Assembly: GCF_963576675.1 (NCBI RefSeq)
Contig: NC_088916.1
Span: 16,406,501-16,470,500, forward strand
Direction of reading: 5' to 3'
Length of the DNA: 64,000 bases
From: Euphorbia lathyris
Taxonomy: Eukaryota; Streptophyta; Magnoliopsida; Malpighiales; Euphorbiaceae
Below are positions 11,801 through 22,583 of the stretch, one piece after another. Every line of letters begins with the position of its first letter. Position 1 is the first letter of the stretch. Under the pieces are notes generated by a model that did not search any database, was not told where the DNA came from, and was given only the letters and a program-made list of their open reading frames with translations. Position numbers and translations under genes: made by a program.

Positions 11801-11840
11801 CAATCGCCTTTTGCCGCTCAGGAGCATGTCCTCTCTTTTT
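8823..11840 (-). CDS. Tat element polymerase: reverse transcriptase, RNase H, second RNase H, integrase
   Basis: It copies element RNA to DNA and inserts it into the genome. The frame continues from gag-protease after one TAG (11841-11843). Counting from the GTG codon at 11792: reverse transcriptase with YVDD at 134-137; a first RNase H (about 275-345) in which the usual first catalytic Asp is not seen (YVSVT); a second RNase H with YTDGA (415-419), TAEYEA (453-458), SDS (478-480) and KADELA (531-536); and integrase with H640, H647, C678, C681 and DDE residues D710, D770, E806. No frameshift or stop is seen to the TAG at 8823-8825. The first RNase H losing its active site while the second keeps it is known for this lineage. 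Plus-strand open frames opposite are shadows. Confidence 0.95.
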   Translation of the reverse strand, partial: KKRGHAPERQKAIEKAVADLLKSDAIREVTYSEWLANVVLVKKPNGTYRMCVDFKDLNKACPKDMYPLPNIDILVDGTAGYEALSFTDVKSSYHQIPMEKADEIKTSFITHQATYCFKVMPFGLKNAGATYQRMMNKIFSDKSGENFSIYVDDMIIKSKKMQDHPQDIKEILEVLIKYGLKLNPEKCTFGARAGKFLGFIVSGKGVEANPEKVKAVMEMKTPRSIREVQRLNGRLVALGRFISCSARRCLPFYNAIKKSKSFEWTPDCQEAFEGIKRLLCYPPLMSRPEDGEDLFLYVSVTNMAICTVMVREEEGQQYPVYYVSKVLKDAELRYSKLDKMALAVITTAARLKPYFQAHTIIVRTGIPMRKVLQKPDASGRLMEWSIRLGEFDIRYEGRPALKSQVLADFVNEFTWDDDECPKAQKEEWSMYTDGALSTDGAGLGVVIKGPEVIRLCYAAKLTFKTTNNTAEYEAMICGLKLLHELTPERVVIYSDSKLMINQITKNYLVKQEELVKYHQVVGRLTQELTHKGVVWEMVHVPRGQNAKADELAKAAASREPWSQKACNLEIKSAPAFEIDQIMVIEELEDDEDWRMPIRQYLEQGDLPVDKSLARKLIGQSARYSVRDGTLYRKSYTCPWLKCISRNEGDYVLRELHEGICGAHEASAALARKVKLMGYYWPKVVEDSQKMVAECHNCQIHANEKHVPGAEQIAIMTAWPFATWGIDIVGPFPETTKKRKYLIVAVDHFSKWVEAEAVTAQTPERMIEFLRENIIMRFGIPQKLITDNGTQFNCAKFKAYCESMGIKNHFSSVNHPQSNGMTEVTNRAMIQGIKKRLGDKKTGWVDEIPHMLWAYRTSVKEATGETPFSLVYGAEAVLPVEIKSPTDRIIYYCDTQNPINIRDALDSVEERREKAYMRMAVYRNRIKKYHDRRVRKVIINENDLVLKKADKIQSRDGKGKLGVNWIGPYKVSKKLGPATFEIEEMSGKKLPRTWNLENLRLYKKVE

Positions 11841-14429
11841 CTATCGCACTGGGGTTGCACCTTTGTCTACATTCAAACGATGGGTTGCTACGTCTGGACT
11901 TATTCCTTTCAGTATTTCATTTGGGGCGGCAAATGCCGACTCACATTGGACCAGCACTTCGGCAATGGCTTTCTTCGTTTCTTCGGGGAGGCCCGTCGCT
12001 ATTCGCACATTTTTGTCGCTTGAGATGGCGAATAGTTCCGTTTCTCCCAATGCTTCTGCTGGCAACTTCTCCTCTACCCTATCTTCCTCGTCTGGCTTTG
12101 GTTCAAGTGACAATGTATAGGCCTGTTGAGATACAAGTTGATCACCTTCAACTATGACTCGCCCTTGGTGTGTTGGTAAATGTAATGTTAAATGCTTCAT
12201 TGAGATGAGCGACTCCGTTTCTGACAGGAATGGGCGTCCCAGAATTATGTTGTAGGCCAATGGGAGATCAACAATTGCGAATTCTAAATCACCTCGCCAT
12301 TTTAGCTTTTTATCACCCATTTCTGCCTCCAACACCACCTGTCCACTTGTTTGAGAGGATTGACCCCCAAAACCTGTTACATCCATGAATGTATGTTCCA
12401 CTCGCTCGTCATTAATTCCCAACTTGTTGAATGCAGTCCGAGTAATAACATTACAAGAACTGCCAGTATCAATAAGGACCCGCTTGACATCCCATCCTTC
12501 TACAGCCATTGTAATCACCAAAGCATCTGCATACGGCTCTGTGATTCGTGCGAATGAGTAATTGAGGGCATCCCCCCTATGAGTGTTGCTTTTTCGCTGT
12601 TCACGGCGAGCTCTTTTTGTTGGAGGCTCATAGATCCCGCCGGCTATCACGTTTATCACTCCTTTTTTCTGCTTCTTTTCGGGCCTTGCCTCTTCTTCAT
12701 GTGGTAACGTTGCTTTCTCGTCACTAGTCTCCTTTCGTACAAATTGATTCAGCTTGCCCTTTTCGATCAGCCTTTCAATCTCCTTCTTCAATTCATAGCA
12801 ATCGTTCGTGTCGTGGCCGTTCAATCTGTGGAACCTACAATATTTGTTAGGATGTCGCCCCAAACTGGTTCGACCTTTTACCTCGGGGAACCGCACATCC
12901 TTCTTCAGGGGGCTCTTTTCGATCCAAAGTAACACCTCCTGGCGAGTCGTGTTTAATGGTGTCTGATATCCGCCACTTTGAAAGGGGCGATCGCCTCTTC
13001 GAACAAAATTACTTTTGGACTGGGTCTGGCGCCGATTGTCCGAAGTGGATCTAGCGGCATCTCTTTCTCGCCGGGTTTGAGCCCTATGTTCCCTATTGAC
13101 ATCATCCACTTCCATGAATTCCTTTGCTATTTTCATGAGTTCGGCCACTGTGCGCGGCTTGTTGCGGATGATTTCCTCCCGCATACTCCAATCTGTGGTT
13201 CCATCTGCCATGATGTTGCGGATGCTCACGATATCCGGGTTTTGCAATCGCACCAGAATATCGTTGAATGCGACAACAAATTCCCTTAGGGAATTATAGT
13301 TCCTCTGTTTGATCTCCTTCAGCTGCCTATCCGTCACATCCGTTGCTTTACAGCCCACAAATTTCGCACAGAAATCCCGACTATATTGATGCCAATTGTG
13401 AATAGATTCTGCGGGTAAAGATCGAAACCAATCAGATGCGGCTCCGCCCAAAGTTGTCGAGAATAACCTGCAAATGATGCTTTCACTCGCTCCTGCAACA
13501 TCCATTAGTTCTCTGTAGTTCCTGACATGAGCCTCAGGATCAGAATTTGGATCCCCATAGTATTTAGGTATCGCGGGCGCTTTGATTCTGTGATCTGGAA
13601 TGAATTCCCGCAACGAAGGGGCAAAAGGTGAATCGCTCTGGACCTCTGCTCTCGGCCTAGGCGAGTACCCCATTCGCTCCATCATGCTTCGTAATTGATC
13701 TTCTAAGTCAATATCGAGTATTCGCCGGACTTCTTCCATCCGCTGCTGGTGAATTCTGGGTGGCATCCACCCGCCCATCGGTGTTGAGACGTGTGCCTGT
13801 TGGGGGACTAACCGCTGTCCCGTTATAGGATCAAAGTTCCATGTGTGCTCTCGCCCAGGAGTCATCAACTCCGAATGTCTATGAGGAAAAGGTTCCACTT
13901 GCTGTAGCGGAAGAGTGCCTTGCACTCCTGTCAACGGTTGGGATGGCTGCCAGGTCGGATGTATCGTCGTAATGAGATCTGTGTGCGAGTAGTTGCTCGG
14001 GTGGCTGTGTGGGTTTGTGCGACTACTCTGGCCCACTTGATGTGGCGCCTGAGATGGCTGTGGGAGGGCCGATATGACAGGGATAGTCGGTGATTGTGTT
14101 GAGATAACCACAGGTTCTTGAGGAGCAGCCGCCACGGCGGTATTGTGTTCGGCGAGGGCAGTTAGTAAATTAATCATTCGATCTCCAGTCGCCTGGCTCA
14201 TGTTCGAAGCCAAGACTTGTCCTGCCATCTGCACGAAATCACTATTGGACATTTCCATCTCAGTTTGCACTTGGACTTCCAATAAGGGACTCAATTGTCC
14301 CGAAGGACCCGATGAGCTAGGCACCACAGGCTGTGTACTTGCAGGTTGCGAATTCGCAATCCGTGGTCCCCTGGAGTTCATACTGGTTGATCTAGTGGTA
14401 ACGCCGATCGTTCGTGATGGTTCTGACAT
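11841..14429 (-). CDS. Tat element gag and protease
   Basis: 862 residues. The first 230 are Pro/Gln/Ser-rich and probably disordered. The capsid-like region (about 275-440) has the pattern of the retrotransposon gag family (DWFRSLP, FVVAFNDI). A zinc-knuckle-like motif C-x2-H-x4-H-x4-C is at 531-544, and the aspartic protease motif DTGSS at 654-658. The start is the ATG 58 bp inside the 5' LTR. The frame stops at TAG (11841-11843), but the same frame continues without interruption into the polymerase, so the two would form one polyprotein if the stop is read through or is a recent mutation. Related elements normally have an amino acid codon here. Confidence 0.93.
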   Translation of the reverse strand: MSEPSRTIGVTTRSTSMNSRGPRIANSQPASTQPVVPSSSGPSGQLSPLLEVQVQTEMEMSNSDFVQMAGQVLASNMSQATGDRMINLLTALAEHNTAVAAAPQEPVVISTQSPTIPVISALPQPSQAPHQVGQSSRTNPHSHPSNYSHTDLITTIHPTWQPSQPLTGVQGTLPLQQVEPFPHRHSELMTPGREHTWNFDPITGQRLVPQQAHVSTPMGGWMPPRIHQQRMEEVRRILDIDLEDQLRSMMERMGYSPRPRAEVQSDSPFAPSLREFIPDHRIKAPAIPKYYGDPNSDPEAHVRNYRELMDVAGASESIICRLFSTTLGGAASDWFRSLPAESIHNWHQYSRDFCAKFVGCKATDVTDRQLKEIKQRNYNSLREFVVAFNDILVRLQNPDIVSIRNIMADGTTDWSMREEIIRNKPRTVAELMKIAKEFMEVDDVNREHRAQTRRERDAARSTSDNRRQTQSKSNFVRRGDRPFQSGGYQTPLNTTRQEVLLWIEKSPLKKDVRFPEVKGRTSLGRHPNKYCRFHRLNGHDTNDCYELKKEIERLIEKGKLNQFVRKETSDEKATLPHEEEARPEKKQKKGVINVIAGGIYEPPTKRARREQRKSNTHRGDALNYSFARITEPYADALVITMAVEGWDVKRVLIDTGSSCNVITRTAFNKLGINDERVEHTFMDVTGFGGQSSQTSGQVVLEAEMGDKKLKWRGDLEFAIVDLPLAYNIILGRPFLSETESLISMKHLTLHLPTHQGRVIVEGDQLVSQQAYTLSLEPKPDEEDRVEEKLPAEALGETELFAISSDKNVRIATGLPEETKKAIAEVLVQCESAFAAPNEILKGISPDVATHRLNVDKGATPVR

Positions 14430-14470
14430 GTTCTTCGCGTACCTTTAACCAAATGTTGGTAAAAAAGGTC

Positions 14471-14487
14471 CACCTTCACCGCACCAA
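14471..14487 (-). other. primer binding site of the Tat element
   Basis: Directly inside the 5' LTR, read on the minus strand as TTGGTGCGGTGAAGGTG. The position is right for a tRNA primer, but I could not assign the tRNA with confidence. Confidence 0.55.
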
Positions 14488-14997
14488 TGATAACTTGCCG
14501 GATCCGATTTGATATTCTCTACCAGAGTTACCTGCAAAACAGAACCGGAGACAGGATCTCCGGGAAAACTCTCCGACGATTAAGTCAGTTTTTGTAAGAA
14601 GGTTGGTAATTTGACAATAGTATTGCGGGGAAAATTGTGAGCGTACCTTTTTCCCTCGTACTTAAGGCCTTTTATAGGTGTTTTTTAGGTAACCGTCGAG
14701 GGCAGTTACTTCTTAGTGGGCCACGTTCTGAGGGCGGTTCCCCCTTTTTTAGGCCATGTCCCTTTCGTGGCTTTCATGGCAACGAACGTGGTTCTGAGTG
14801 GGAGTCTTGATGCTCCGTTTAGGAATTCGGGGCGGTTACTCGCTTCACCCGTTTCTGCTTATTCGGGTCCCATTCGGGGCGGTTACTCGCTACGCCCGCT
14901 TCTTTTATTCGGGTCCCATCCGATCTTAGACCATGGGTCTAAGTATGGGCTGGGCCTGCGAAATGAATATGACCCGGTTTAGCCTCGCGGGTCATCA
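14488..14997 (-). repeat. 5' LTR of the Tat element
   Basis: 510 bp, partner of 5054-5547. The minus-strand TATA box CTATAAAAGG is at 14668-14677 and would drive gag-pol. Near 14877-14892 this copy has an extra 'gggcggttactcgcta' stretch relative to the other LTR, apparently a local duplication of the phrase found shortly before. Confidence 0.95.
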
Positions 14998-17925
14998 GAG
15001 CGGGAGTTGTTCTTTTAATCGCTTAGACGATATTGGGCATAACCAATAATCCCCAATTCTGTTAAGAATAATATATCCGTACATCATCACTTATCAAGAT
15101 GCAATGATATGGATAGAGTTTTAGCTCAACCAAAACTCACTTCTACTCGAAATCAAATAATAAAAAAACAACTTCAAATTTCTAACAAATATATACAAAT
15201 TAATATTTTTTTTGTTTTTATTATATACAAATTGTTCAAAAGGGAGAGAGCGGGAGTTGTTCTTTTAATAGCTTAGACGATATTGGGTATAACCAATAAT
15301 CTACATATCTGTTAAAAATAATATGTCCGTACATCATCACTTATCAAGATGCAATGATATGGATAGAGTTTTAACTCAACCGAACTCTTTTCTACTCAAA
15401 TCAAATAATAATAAAAAAAACTTCAAATTCCTAACAAATATATACAAATTAATATGTTTTTTTTTTGTTTTTAGTATATACAATTTGTTCAAAAGGGAGA
15501 GAGCGGGAGTTGTTCTTTTAATAGCTTAGACGATATTGGCATAACCAATAATCCCAATATCTGTTAAGAATAATATGTCCGTACATCATCACTTATCAAG
15601 ATGCAATGATATGGATAAAGTTTTAACTTAACCAAAACTCACTTCTACTCGAAATCAGATAATAAAAAAAAACTTCAAATTTCTAACAAATAAATACAAA
15701 TTAATTTTTTTTTGTTTTTAGTATATACAATTTGTTCAAAATGGAGAGAGCGGGAGTTGTTCTTTTAATATTTTAAACGATATTGGGCATAATCAATAAT
15801 CCCCAGATCTGTTAAGAATAATATGTCCGTACATCATCATTTATCAAGATGCAATGATATGGATAGAGAAATCAAATAATAATAATAAAACTTCAAATTT
15901 ATAACAAATATATACAAATTAATTTTTTTTTTTGTTTTTAGTATATACAATTTGTTCAAAATGGAGAGAGCGGGAGTTGTTCTTATATTAGCTTAGACGA
16001 TATTGGGCATAACCAATAATCCCTAAATCTGTTAAGAATAATATGTTCGTACATCATCACTTACCAAGATTTAATGATATGGATAGAGTTTTAACTCAAC
16101 CAAAACTCAGTTCTACTCGAAATCAAATAAATAAATAAAAAACTTCAAATTTCTAACAAATATGTACAAATTAATATTTTTTTTTTGTTTTTAGTACATA
16201 CAATTTGTTCAAAATGGAGAGAGCGGGAGTTGTTCTTCTAATAGCTTAGATGATATTTGGCATAACCAATAATCCCCAAATCTGTTAAGAATAATATGTC
16301 CGTACATCATCACTTATCAAGATGCAATGATATGGATCGAGTTTTAACTCAACCAAAACTCACTTCTTCTCGAAATAAAATAATAAAAAAAAACTTCAAA
16401 TTTCTAACAAATATATAGAAATTAATATTTTTTTTTGTTTTTAGTATATACCATTTGTTCAAAATGGAGAGAGCGAGAGTTGTTCTTTTAATAGCTTAGA
16501 CGATATTGGGAATAACCAATAATCCCCAAATCTGTTAAGAATAATATGTCCGTACATCATCACTTATCAAGATGCAATGATATGGATCGAGTTTTAACTC
16601 AACCAAAACTCACTTCTTCTCGAAATAAAATAATAAAAAAAAACTTCAAATTTCTAACAAATATATACAAATTAATATTTTTTTTGTTTTTATTATATAC
16701 AAATTGTTCAAAAGGGAGAGAGCGGGAGTTGTTCTTTTAATAGCTTAGACGATATTGGGTATAACCAATAATCTACATATCTGTTAAGAATAATATGTCC
16801 GTACATCATCACTTATCAAGATGCAATGATATGGATAGAGTTTTAACTCAACCGAACTCTTTTCTACTCAAATCAAATAATAATAAAAAAAACTTCAAAT
16901 TTCTAACAAATATATACAAATTAATATGTTTTTTTTTTGTTTTTAGTATATACAATTTGTTCAAAAGGGAGAGAGCGGGAGTTGTTCTTTTAATAGCTTA
17001 GACGATATTGGGCATAACCAATAATCTTCAAATCTGTTAAGAATAATATGTTCATACATCATCACTTATCAAGATGCAATGATATGGATAGAGTTTTAAC
17101 TCCACCAAAACTCACTTCTACTCGAAATCAAATAATAAAAAAAATCTTCAAATTTTTAACAAATATATACAAATTAATTTTTTTTTTGTTTTTAGTATAT
17201 ACAATTTGTTCAAAATGGAGAGAGCGGGAGTTGTTCTTTTATTAGCTTAGACGATATTGGACATAACCAATAATCTCCAAATATGTTAAGAATAATATGT
17301 TCGTACATCATCACTTATCAAGATGCAATGATATGGATAGAGTTTTAATTCAGCCAAAACTCACTTCTACTCGAAATCAAATAATAATAATAAAACTTCA
17401 AATTTCTAACAAATATATACAAATTAATTTTTTTTTTTTGTTTTTAGTATATACAATTTGTTCAAAATGGAGAGAGCAGGAGTTGTTCTTTTATTAGCTT
17501 AGAAGATATTGGGCATAACCAATAATGCCCAAATCTGGTAAGAATAATATGTTCGTACATCATCACTTATCAAGATGCAATGATATGGATAAAGTTTTAA
17601 CTCAACCAAAACTTACTTCTGCTCGAAATCAAATAATAATAATAAAACTTCAAATTTCTAACAAATATATACAAATTAATTTTTTTTTTGTTTTGTTTTT
17701 AGTATATACAATTTGTTCAAAATGGAGAGAGCAGGAGTTGTTCTTTTATTAGCTTAGATGATATTGGGTATAACCAATAATCCCCAAATCTGTTAAGAAT
17801 AATATGTCCGTACATCATCTCTTATCAAGATGTAATGTATGGATAGAGTTTTAACTCAACCAAAACTCACTTCTACTTGAAATCAAATAATAAAAAATAA
17901 CTTCAAATTTCTAACAAATATATAT
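14998..17925. repeat. satellite array, block 3
   Basis: About twelve more units of the roughly 250-bp satellite, with the key phrase near 15080, 15335, 15590, 15830, 16050, 16305, 16555, 16803, 17055, 17310, 17555 and 17810. Units at 15335 and 16803 share a private deletion variant ('accgaactcttttctactc') and the same preceding 'aatctacatatctg', 1468 bp apart, which points to a six-unit duplication. Units at 16305 and 16555 share 'cttcttctcgaaataaaat'. Short open frames beginning MSVHHHL or MFVHHHL recur once per unit and are not genes. Confidence 0.93.
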
Positions 17926-18184
17926 TCTCTTTAAACAACTATAATACCTAATATATAGGATATATAAGAGCTAGTTGAGATATAATATACTAATCAAGAA
18001 AAACTAATCTTGATTCTCATTCACTCTAATGGCTTCTCAAACCAATCAATTTTCTTCTCTTCGTCTTCAACCTAATTATCCTGCTTCTGCTTCTGCTTCT
18101 TTTTCCGCCACCATGTCTTTAAGCATGTTTCCGCCACCATGTCTTCAGACTTGTATAATAAGTTTTAAACCTATAATAGAATAG
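17926..18184 (+). pseudogene. promoter-like sequence and truncated N-terminal coding fragment
   Basis: After the last satellite unit comes non-repetitive sequence with a TATA-like stretch (about 17952-17966), a 5'UTR-like stretch and ATG at 18029. The frame codes for a short Ser/Ala-rich peptide (MASQTNQFSS...) and runs into the copia LTR, where it stops at 18182-18184. A 15-bp phrase ('ccgccaccatgtctt') occurs twice near 18107 and 18131. It looks like the captured start of a gene; the gene is not recognised, and it may instead be an element's own leader. Confidence 0.35.
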
Positions 18185-18355
18185 ACTGTATAGAAAGTAA
18201 ACTGTTTAAGACTTAGACTTGTATAGTAAATCTTAAACCTATCCGCTAGGGTGAGAGAGTGTTTGGCCGAAGCACTCTAGTATAAATATGTGGGTACTCT
18301 TCACTGTTCAATATACTGAGATAATATATTTTCTCCCATATTTACATTGTTTATA
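18147..18355 (+). repeat. copia 5' LTR, right part
   Basis: Matches the 3' LTR from its first tandem unit to the end, including the TATA-like 'ctagtataaatatgtggg' (near 18278-18295). It is followed directly by the primer binding site. Together with 1796-1909 it would make a whole LTR with one more 68-bp unit than the 3' LTR. Confidence 0.8.
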
Positions 18356-18369
18356 TGGTATCAGAGCCA
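18356..18369 (+). other. copia primer binding site (initiator tRNA-Met)
   Basis: TGGTATCAGAGCCA directly follows the LTR. It is the complement of the 3' end of plant initiator tRNA-Met, the usual copia primer. Confidence 0.93.
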
Positions 18370-18441
18370 ATTAGGGTTTAAACACCAAATCAATTTTTTT
18401 CTTCTTTTCTCAGCTCAAGACTGTTTTCCTTCTCTTCCTCC

Positions 18442-21400
18442 ATGAGTTCGACCCCCACTGGTTCACAGAACTAGATATCACCCAACTCTTCTTCCTTTAA
18501 TTCAGGTTTGTTCCAAAACAATCCCTCCACCTTTACTCGATCTGGGTCTATCACTCATAACCTAAACACGAAATTAACCTCCACAAATTTCTTAATCTGG
18601 AAAACTCAAATCTTTCTTATTCTTCGAGCCAATTGAATTCAACACCATGTTGATACCGATCCTCCGGCTCAGGCAGGTGCCGAATTTAATGATTGGGACT
18701 CTATGGACTTGAAGATACTCTCATGGATTTTTTCATCTATATCTGATACTATGTTGTCGCAGATAGTTGGCGCAAAGCCTACTAAAGAAGCTTGGGATAT
18801 GCTTCATGAATTTTTTTGCTCAGGGATCTCGACCTCAGGTGAGGCATATTAGTTAGAAATTGTGCAATTTGAAGTGTGAGTCAGATTCTATTACTTCTTA
18901 CATATGACTCGGGCTAAAACGTTGTTCGATCAACTTGTTGTTCTTCAATGCCCTATGTCATCAGATGATTTTGTGGATTGCATCATGGCCGGTCTTGACC
19001 CTTCCTAAAGACCTTTCTCTCGGTCTTTATAGGCACAACATGTTTCCATTACCTATAATAATTTGTTTGGTTTACTCCTGAATGAAGAAATTTAGTTTAA
19101 GTAAGTACTCTGCTTCAGTTGAGCTTACCCTACCGTTGACTAATTTTATGGCTAGGGGCAGCGGAAATTTTCGGATAGAGGACGAGAAAGATAGTAAAAG
19201 GGGGGGTGTTCCTCTTTTAATCAACAAAACTTTCGTTCTGATTATCAATCGTAACAACAGGATTGGTCTCGACAGACCCAATTGGCTCCGGCTGATATTT
19301 CTACTGTTATCTGTTATAACTGAAAGGGTCGGGGTCATTATGCAAATAAGTGCAGCATACCTACCTTCTCGCACGAACAAAGGAATAATCAGCCTCAGTC
19401 GAACGTGGCATCGGCTTCAACTAGTCAGCAATGGGTCATGGACACAGATGCTACTCATCATCTAACCTCTGATTTGGAAAATCTCCAAATTCATTTTGAA
19501 TATCAAGGACCCGAACAAGTTCAAATTGGTAATGATTCTCATATCCCTATTCACTCTGTAGGTTCTTTTAAATGTCAGCTGGATGGTAAAGATCTTGATT
19601 TTTGAGATGTTCTTTTTGTTCCTTCTGCATCTCAAAATCTTTTATATATGTGTTCACTAATGAAATCTAATTCTTTTGTTATTAAGAATTTGGAAATGAG
19701 AGCAACACCCCTTAAGGGGAGGAGTAAGGATGGCCTATATTATCTTCCAGTTACCTCCTCTTATGTAATTCAAATTAATTTTGCAGTTCTTTCAACCTGG
19801 CATGCACGTTTGAGTCATGCAACAGCACCAGTAGTTAGGAAATTGTTATCAAATGATGTTATTATTGCTTCGGATAATAAAAATCAAACTCTTTGTGATG
19901 CTTGTTATTTAAGCAAAATTCACAAACTTCCTTTTGTTAAATCATCATTTGTTGCTAGTCAACCTTTGGAATTGATTTGTTCTGATGTTTGGGAGCCTGC
20001 AAAAATTTAATTGCACGATGGGTTTTCTTATTATGTGATATTTTTTTATCATTGTACCAAGTATTCATAGGTTTATTTCTTGAAACACAATTCTGATGTG
20101 TATGATATGTTTATTCGCTTCTGTACTCTTGTTGAAAAATCGTTTGAGGTACTTATTAAAACCTTTTAGTCTGATTAGAGGGGGGGAGGTGAATTTCCTG
20201 CTCTTACAAAATACTTATCAGAGAATGGTATAGTCTAGAGGCCCTCATGTCCTTACACTCCTGAGAAGAATGGTTGTGCTGAGAGAAAACATAAGCATAT
20301 TGTTGAGACTGGATTAGCTTTGTTAAATCATGTTGGTTTACCTATTAATTTTTGGTCTTATGCTTTTTATACAACTGTTTATCTAATTAACCGTTTACCT
20401 TCATCTTCAAACAATTTTTCTATTCATTTTCATACGCTCTTTGTTAAAATGCATGATTACACTCAATTGAAAGTGTTTGGTTGTTTGTGTTATCCATGGT
20501 TACGTCCATATTCACCTCATAAATTGTTTCCTTGGTCCACCAAATGCATATTTTTAGGCTTATAGCAAACTTTATAAAGGCTATAAGTGTTTTGATCTGG
20601 TTTCTAGTAGAAGTTATATCTCATGCCATGTTTTGTTTGATGAACAGGAGTTTCCTTATTTGAGGTTAGTACGCACTAAAGAATCTGCTGTCCATGACTC
20701 ATTACCAACTCTTCTGCCCACTCTAACTGTGATATTTCCATTAATCTCTCTAGTGTCTAAAGTGTCTCCTCGGTTCAATCATCAAAGAGTGTCTGCCCAT
20801 GTTGAAACTGCAAGTTCTGATGTGTCAGTATCCCTTCTTGAGAAATTGAACATTCACTCATCGAGTTCTGCCTTTTCTTTTGCTGAACAGTACCCGACGA
20901 TTGAAAGACTAGGTTCTCCATGGACACCACTACTGCTCAATTAGGCCACTGTTATAGCTGCCTCTCTACCTCTAGTCACAAGTACAACCGCGATATCTAC
21001 GCAATCTGCCACTTCGTCTTCTACTGTGTCGGTTTCATCTATTTTGGATGCTTTGCGGACTCGTTCTCAGGTTGAAACGTTCAAACCTAAGATATTGACT
21101 ACTATGATTCCCACCGAACCTTCTACGCACCTGTAGGAATCTAAAATTCCAGAATAGAGACATGCAATGGTTGATGAATATAATGCTTTTATGAAGAATG
21201 ACACTTAGGAACTTATTCCGCTTCCACTAGGTGCTAATTTAATTGATAATCATTGGTTGTTCAAACTTAAAACAAAGGCTAATGGCATAATTGATCGATA
21301 CAAAGCACGTTTGGCTGCTCGAGGTTATCATCAATGATCGGGTATTGATTATACCGATATGTTTAGTCTGGTTGTCAAACCAATGGCTATTCAACTTATA

Positions 21401-22583
21401 TTTTCTTTGGTAATTTCGTTTGCGTGGACAGTGTTATAGTTGGATGTTTCCAATGCTTTTCTAAATGGTGATTTACATGAGGATGTGCATATAGTGCAAC
21501 CCCCAGGGTTTGTTGATCCCTCTCAGGCAAATAGAGTTTGCAAACTTCGGAAATCCTTGTATGGTTTAAAACAGTCCCCTCACATATGGCATGAAAAACT
21601 GACTTCCAAGTTGCTCATGTATAGATTTTGTGGTTCCAAGACGAATAGTTCACTGTATTTCTACATCAAAGGTATAATAAGGATATATTGCTTAATTTAT
21701 ATGGATGATTTGTTGATTACGAGTAATTCACCTCAACTTGAGCATAAGCTTATTCATTTCCCATAAGGAAATTTTTCTATTCGAAATCTTGGACCTGTTC
21801 ATTATTTCTTGGGCATTATTGCAAAAGCTCAAATATCTACCTTCAAGCCTATATCCAGTCCTACAAATCCGGTCGAAAAGTTACAATTGGGAGATAGTCT
21901 GTGTTTTGATGATCCTACTTTATTTCGGAATATTGTTGGTGCTTTACAATATTTCACATTCACTCAGCCTGATATAGCCTTTGCGGTTAATAAAGTTTCA
22001 CAATTTATGCATTCACCCACTGTCTTACACCAGGGACCTGTGCATTTTGGTTACTTGAATGGCACCTATGGCCATGGGTTGACATTTTGTAAAGGACATG
22101 TGGGGCGTTTGCGTTACTTCTCGGATGCAGATTGGGGATGTGACAAGGATGATCGAGAATCTACAACTAGTTATGTCGTATTTTTTGGATCCAATTTATT
22201 ATCATGGACTTTCAGGAAGCAGCAAACGGCTTCTCGGTCCTATACGGATGCATATTATAGATCGATTGCCACAACAACTTCTAAGCTTAGTTGGTTACAA
22301 ATGTTGATGAAAGAAATTGGTTATCCTATCAGTCAACCACTGAGTTTATAGTGTGATAATTTAAATAGTGTATCTGTCATCGAATCATGTGTTTCATAAT
22401 TCTACCAAGCATTTGGAAATTGATTTTCACTTTGTTAGAGACCGTGTCCGATCTAAGTTGCTAGTGGTTCAATATATTTTGACTACAGATCAAACTACAA
22501 ATGTTTTTACTAAACCATTGGGAAGGGGGCGTTTTCAGTTCCTTAAAAACAAGCTGACAATTCGTGCCCGACCTGTACAACTT
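18442..22583 (+). pseudogene. decayed copia gag-pol
   Basis: Starts at ATG 18442 and is interrupted within a few codons. Recognisable in order: gag; a zinc knuckle at 19312-19353 whose second Cys codon is now TGA (19321); the protease region (MDTDATHHLT near 19438); integrase (HARLSH near 19802, GCAERKH near 20275); reverse transcriptase (LDVSNAFLNGD near 21439, YMDDLL near 21700); and RNase H (DADWGCDKDD near 22125). There are well over ten stops, many of them TAG or TGA where Gln, Trp or Cys is expected, and several frameshifts, consistent with loss of methylated cytosines over time. No function is possible. Confidence 0.92.

Larger units (their letters stand above)
5049..15002 (-). mobile_element. 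Tat-lineage Ty3/gypsy retrotransposon, nearly intact
   Basis: The element is 5054-14997 on the minus strand, flanked by gagcg (5049-5053 and 14998-15002). In element order it has a 5' LTR (14488-14997), a primer binding site, gag-protease (11841-14429), polymerase (8823-11840), a spacer with an 83-bp triplication, an antisense gene (5804-8119, plus strand), a polypurine tract and a 3' LTR (5054-5547). The two LTRs differ by roughly six to eight substitutions and one indel of about 16 bp near 14877-14892, so insertion is recent. Lineage follows from a second RNase H after the first and from the antisense gene at the 3' end, both known in Tat/Retand elements. Confidence 0.93.
1910..18146. other. 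insert within the copia 5' LTR, carrying the satellite array and nested elements
   Basis: The stretch separates the two parts of one LTR. A short direct repeat (agac; cttagac at 1903-1909 against cttcagac at 18143-18150) borders it. I see no terminal inverted repeats, LTRs, Helitron ends or poly-A at its borders, so the type of insertion is unknown. From left to right it holds about 30 bp of unique sequence, the satellite blocks, the nested solo LTR and Tat element, and at the right end about 220 bp that look like a promoter and the first codons of a gene. Confidence 0.5.

Noticed and set aside
8866..14448. Plus-strand frames of 60-130 codons over the Tat gag-pol
   Set aside because: They are opposite a well-supported gag-pol frame and show no family motifs.
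2172..17752. Repeated short frames starting MSVHHHL or MFVHHHL
   Set aside because: One per satellite unit, ending at varied points because of indels in A and T runs. They follow the repeat, have no start context and encode low-complexity tails.
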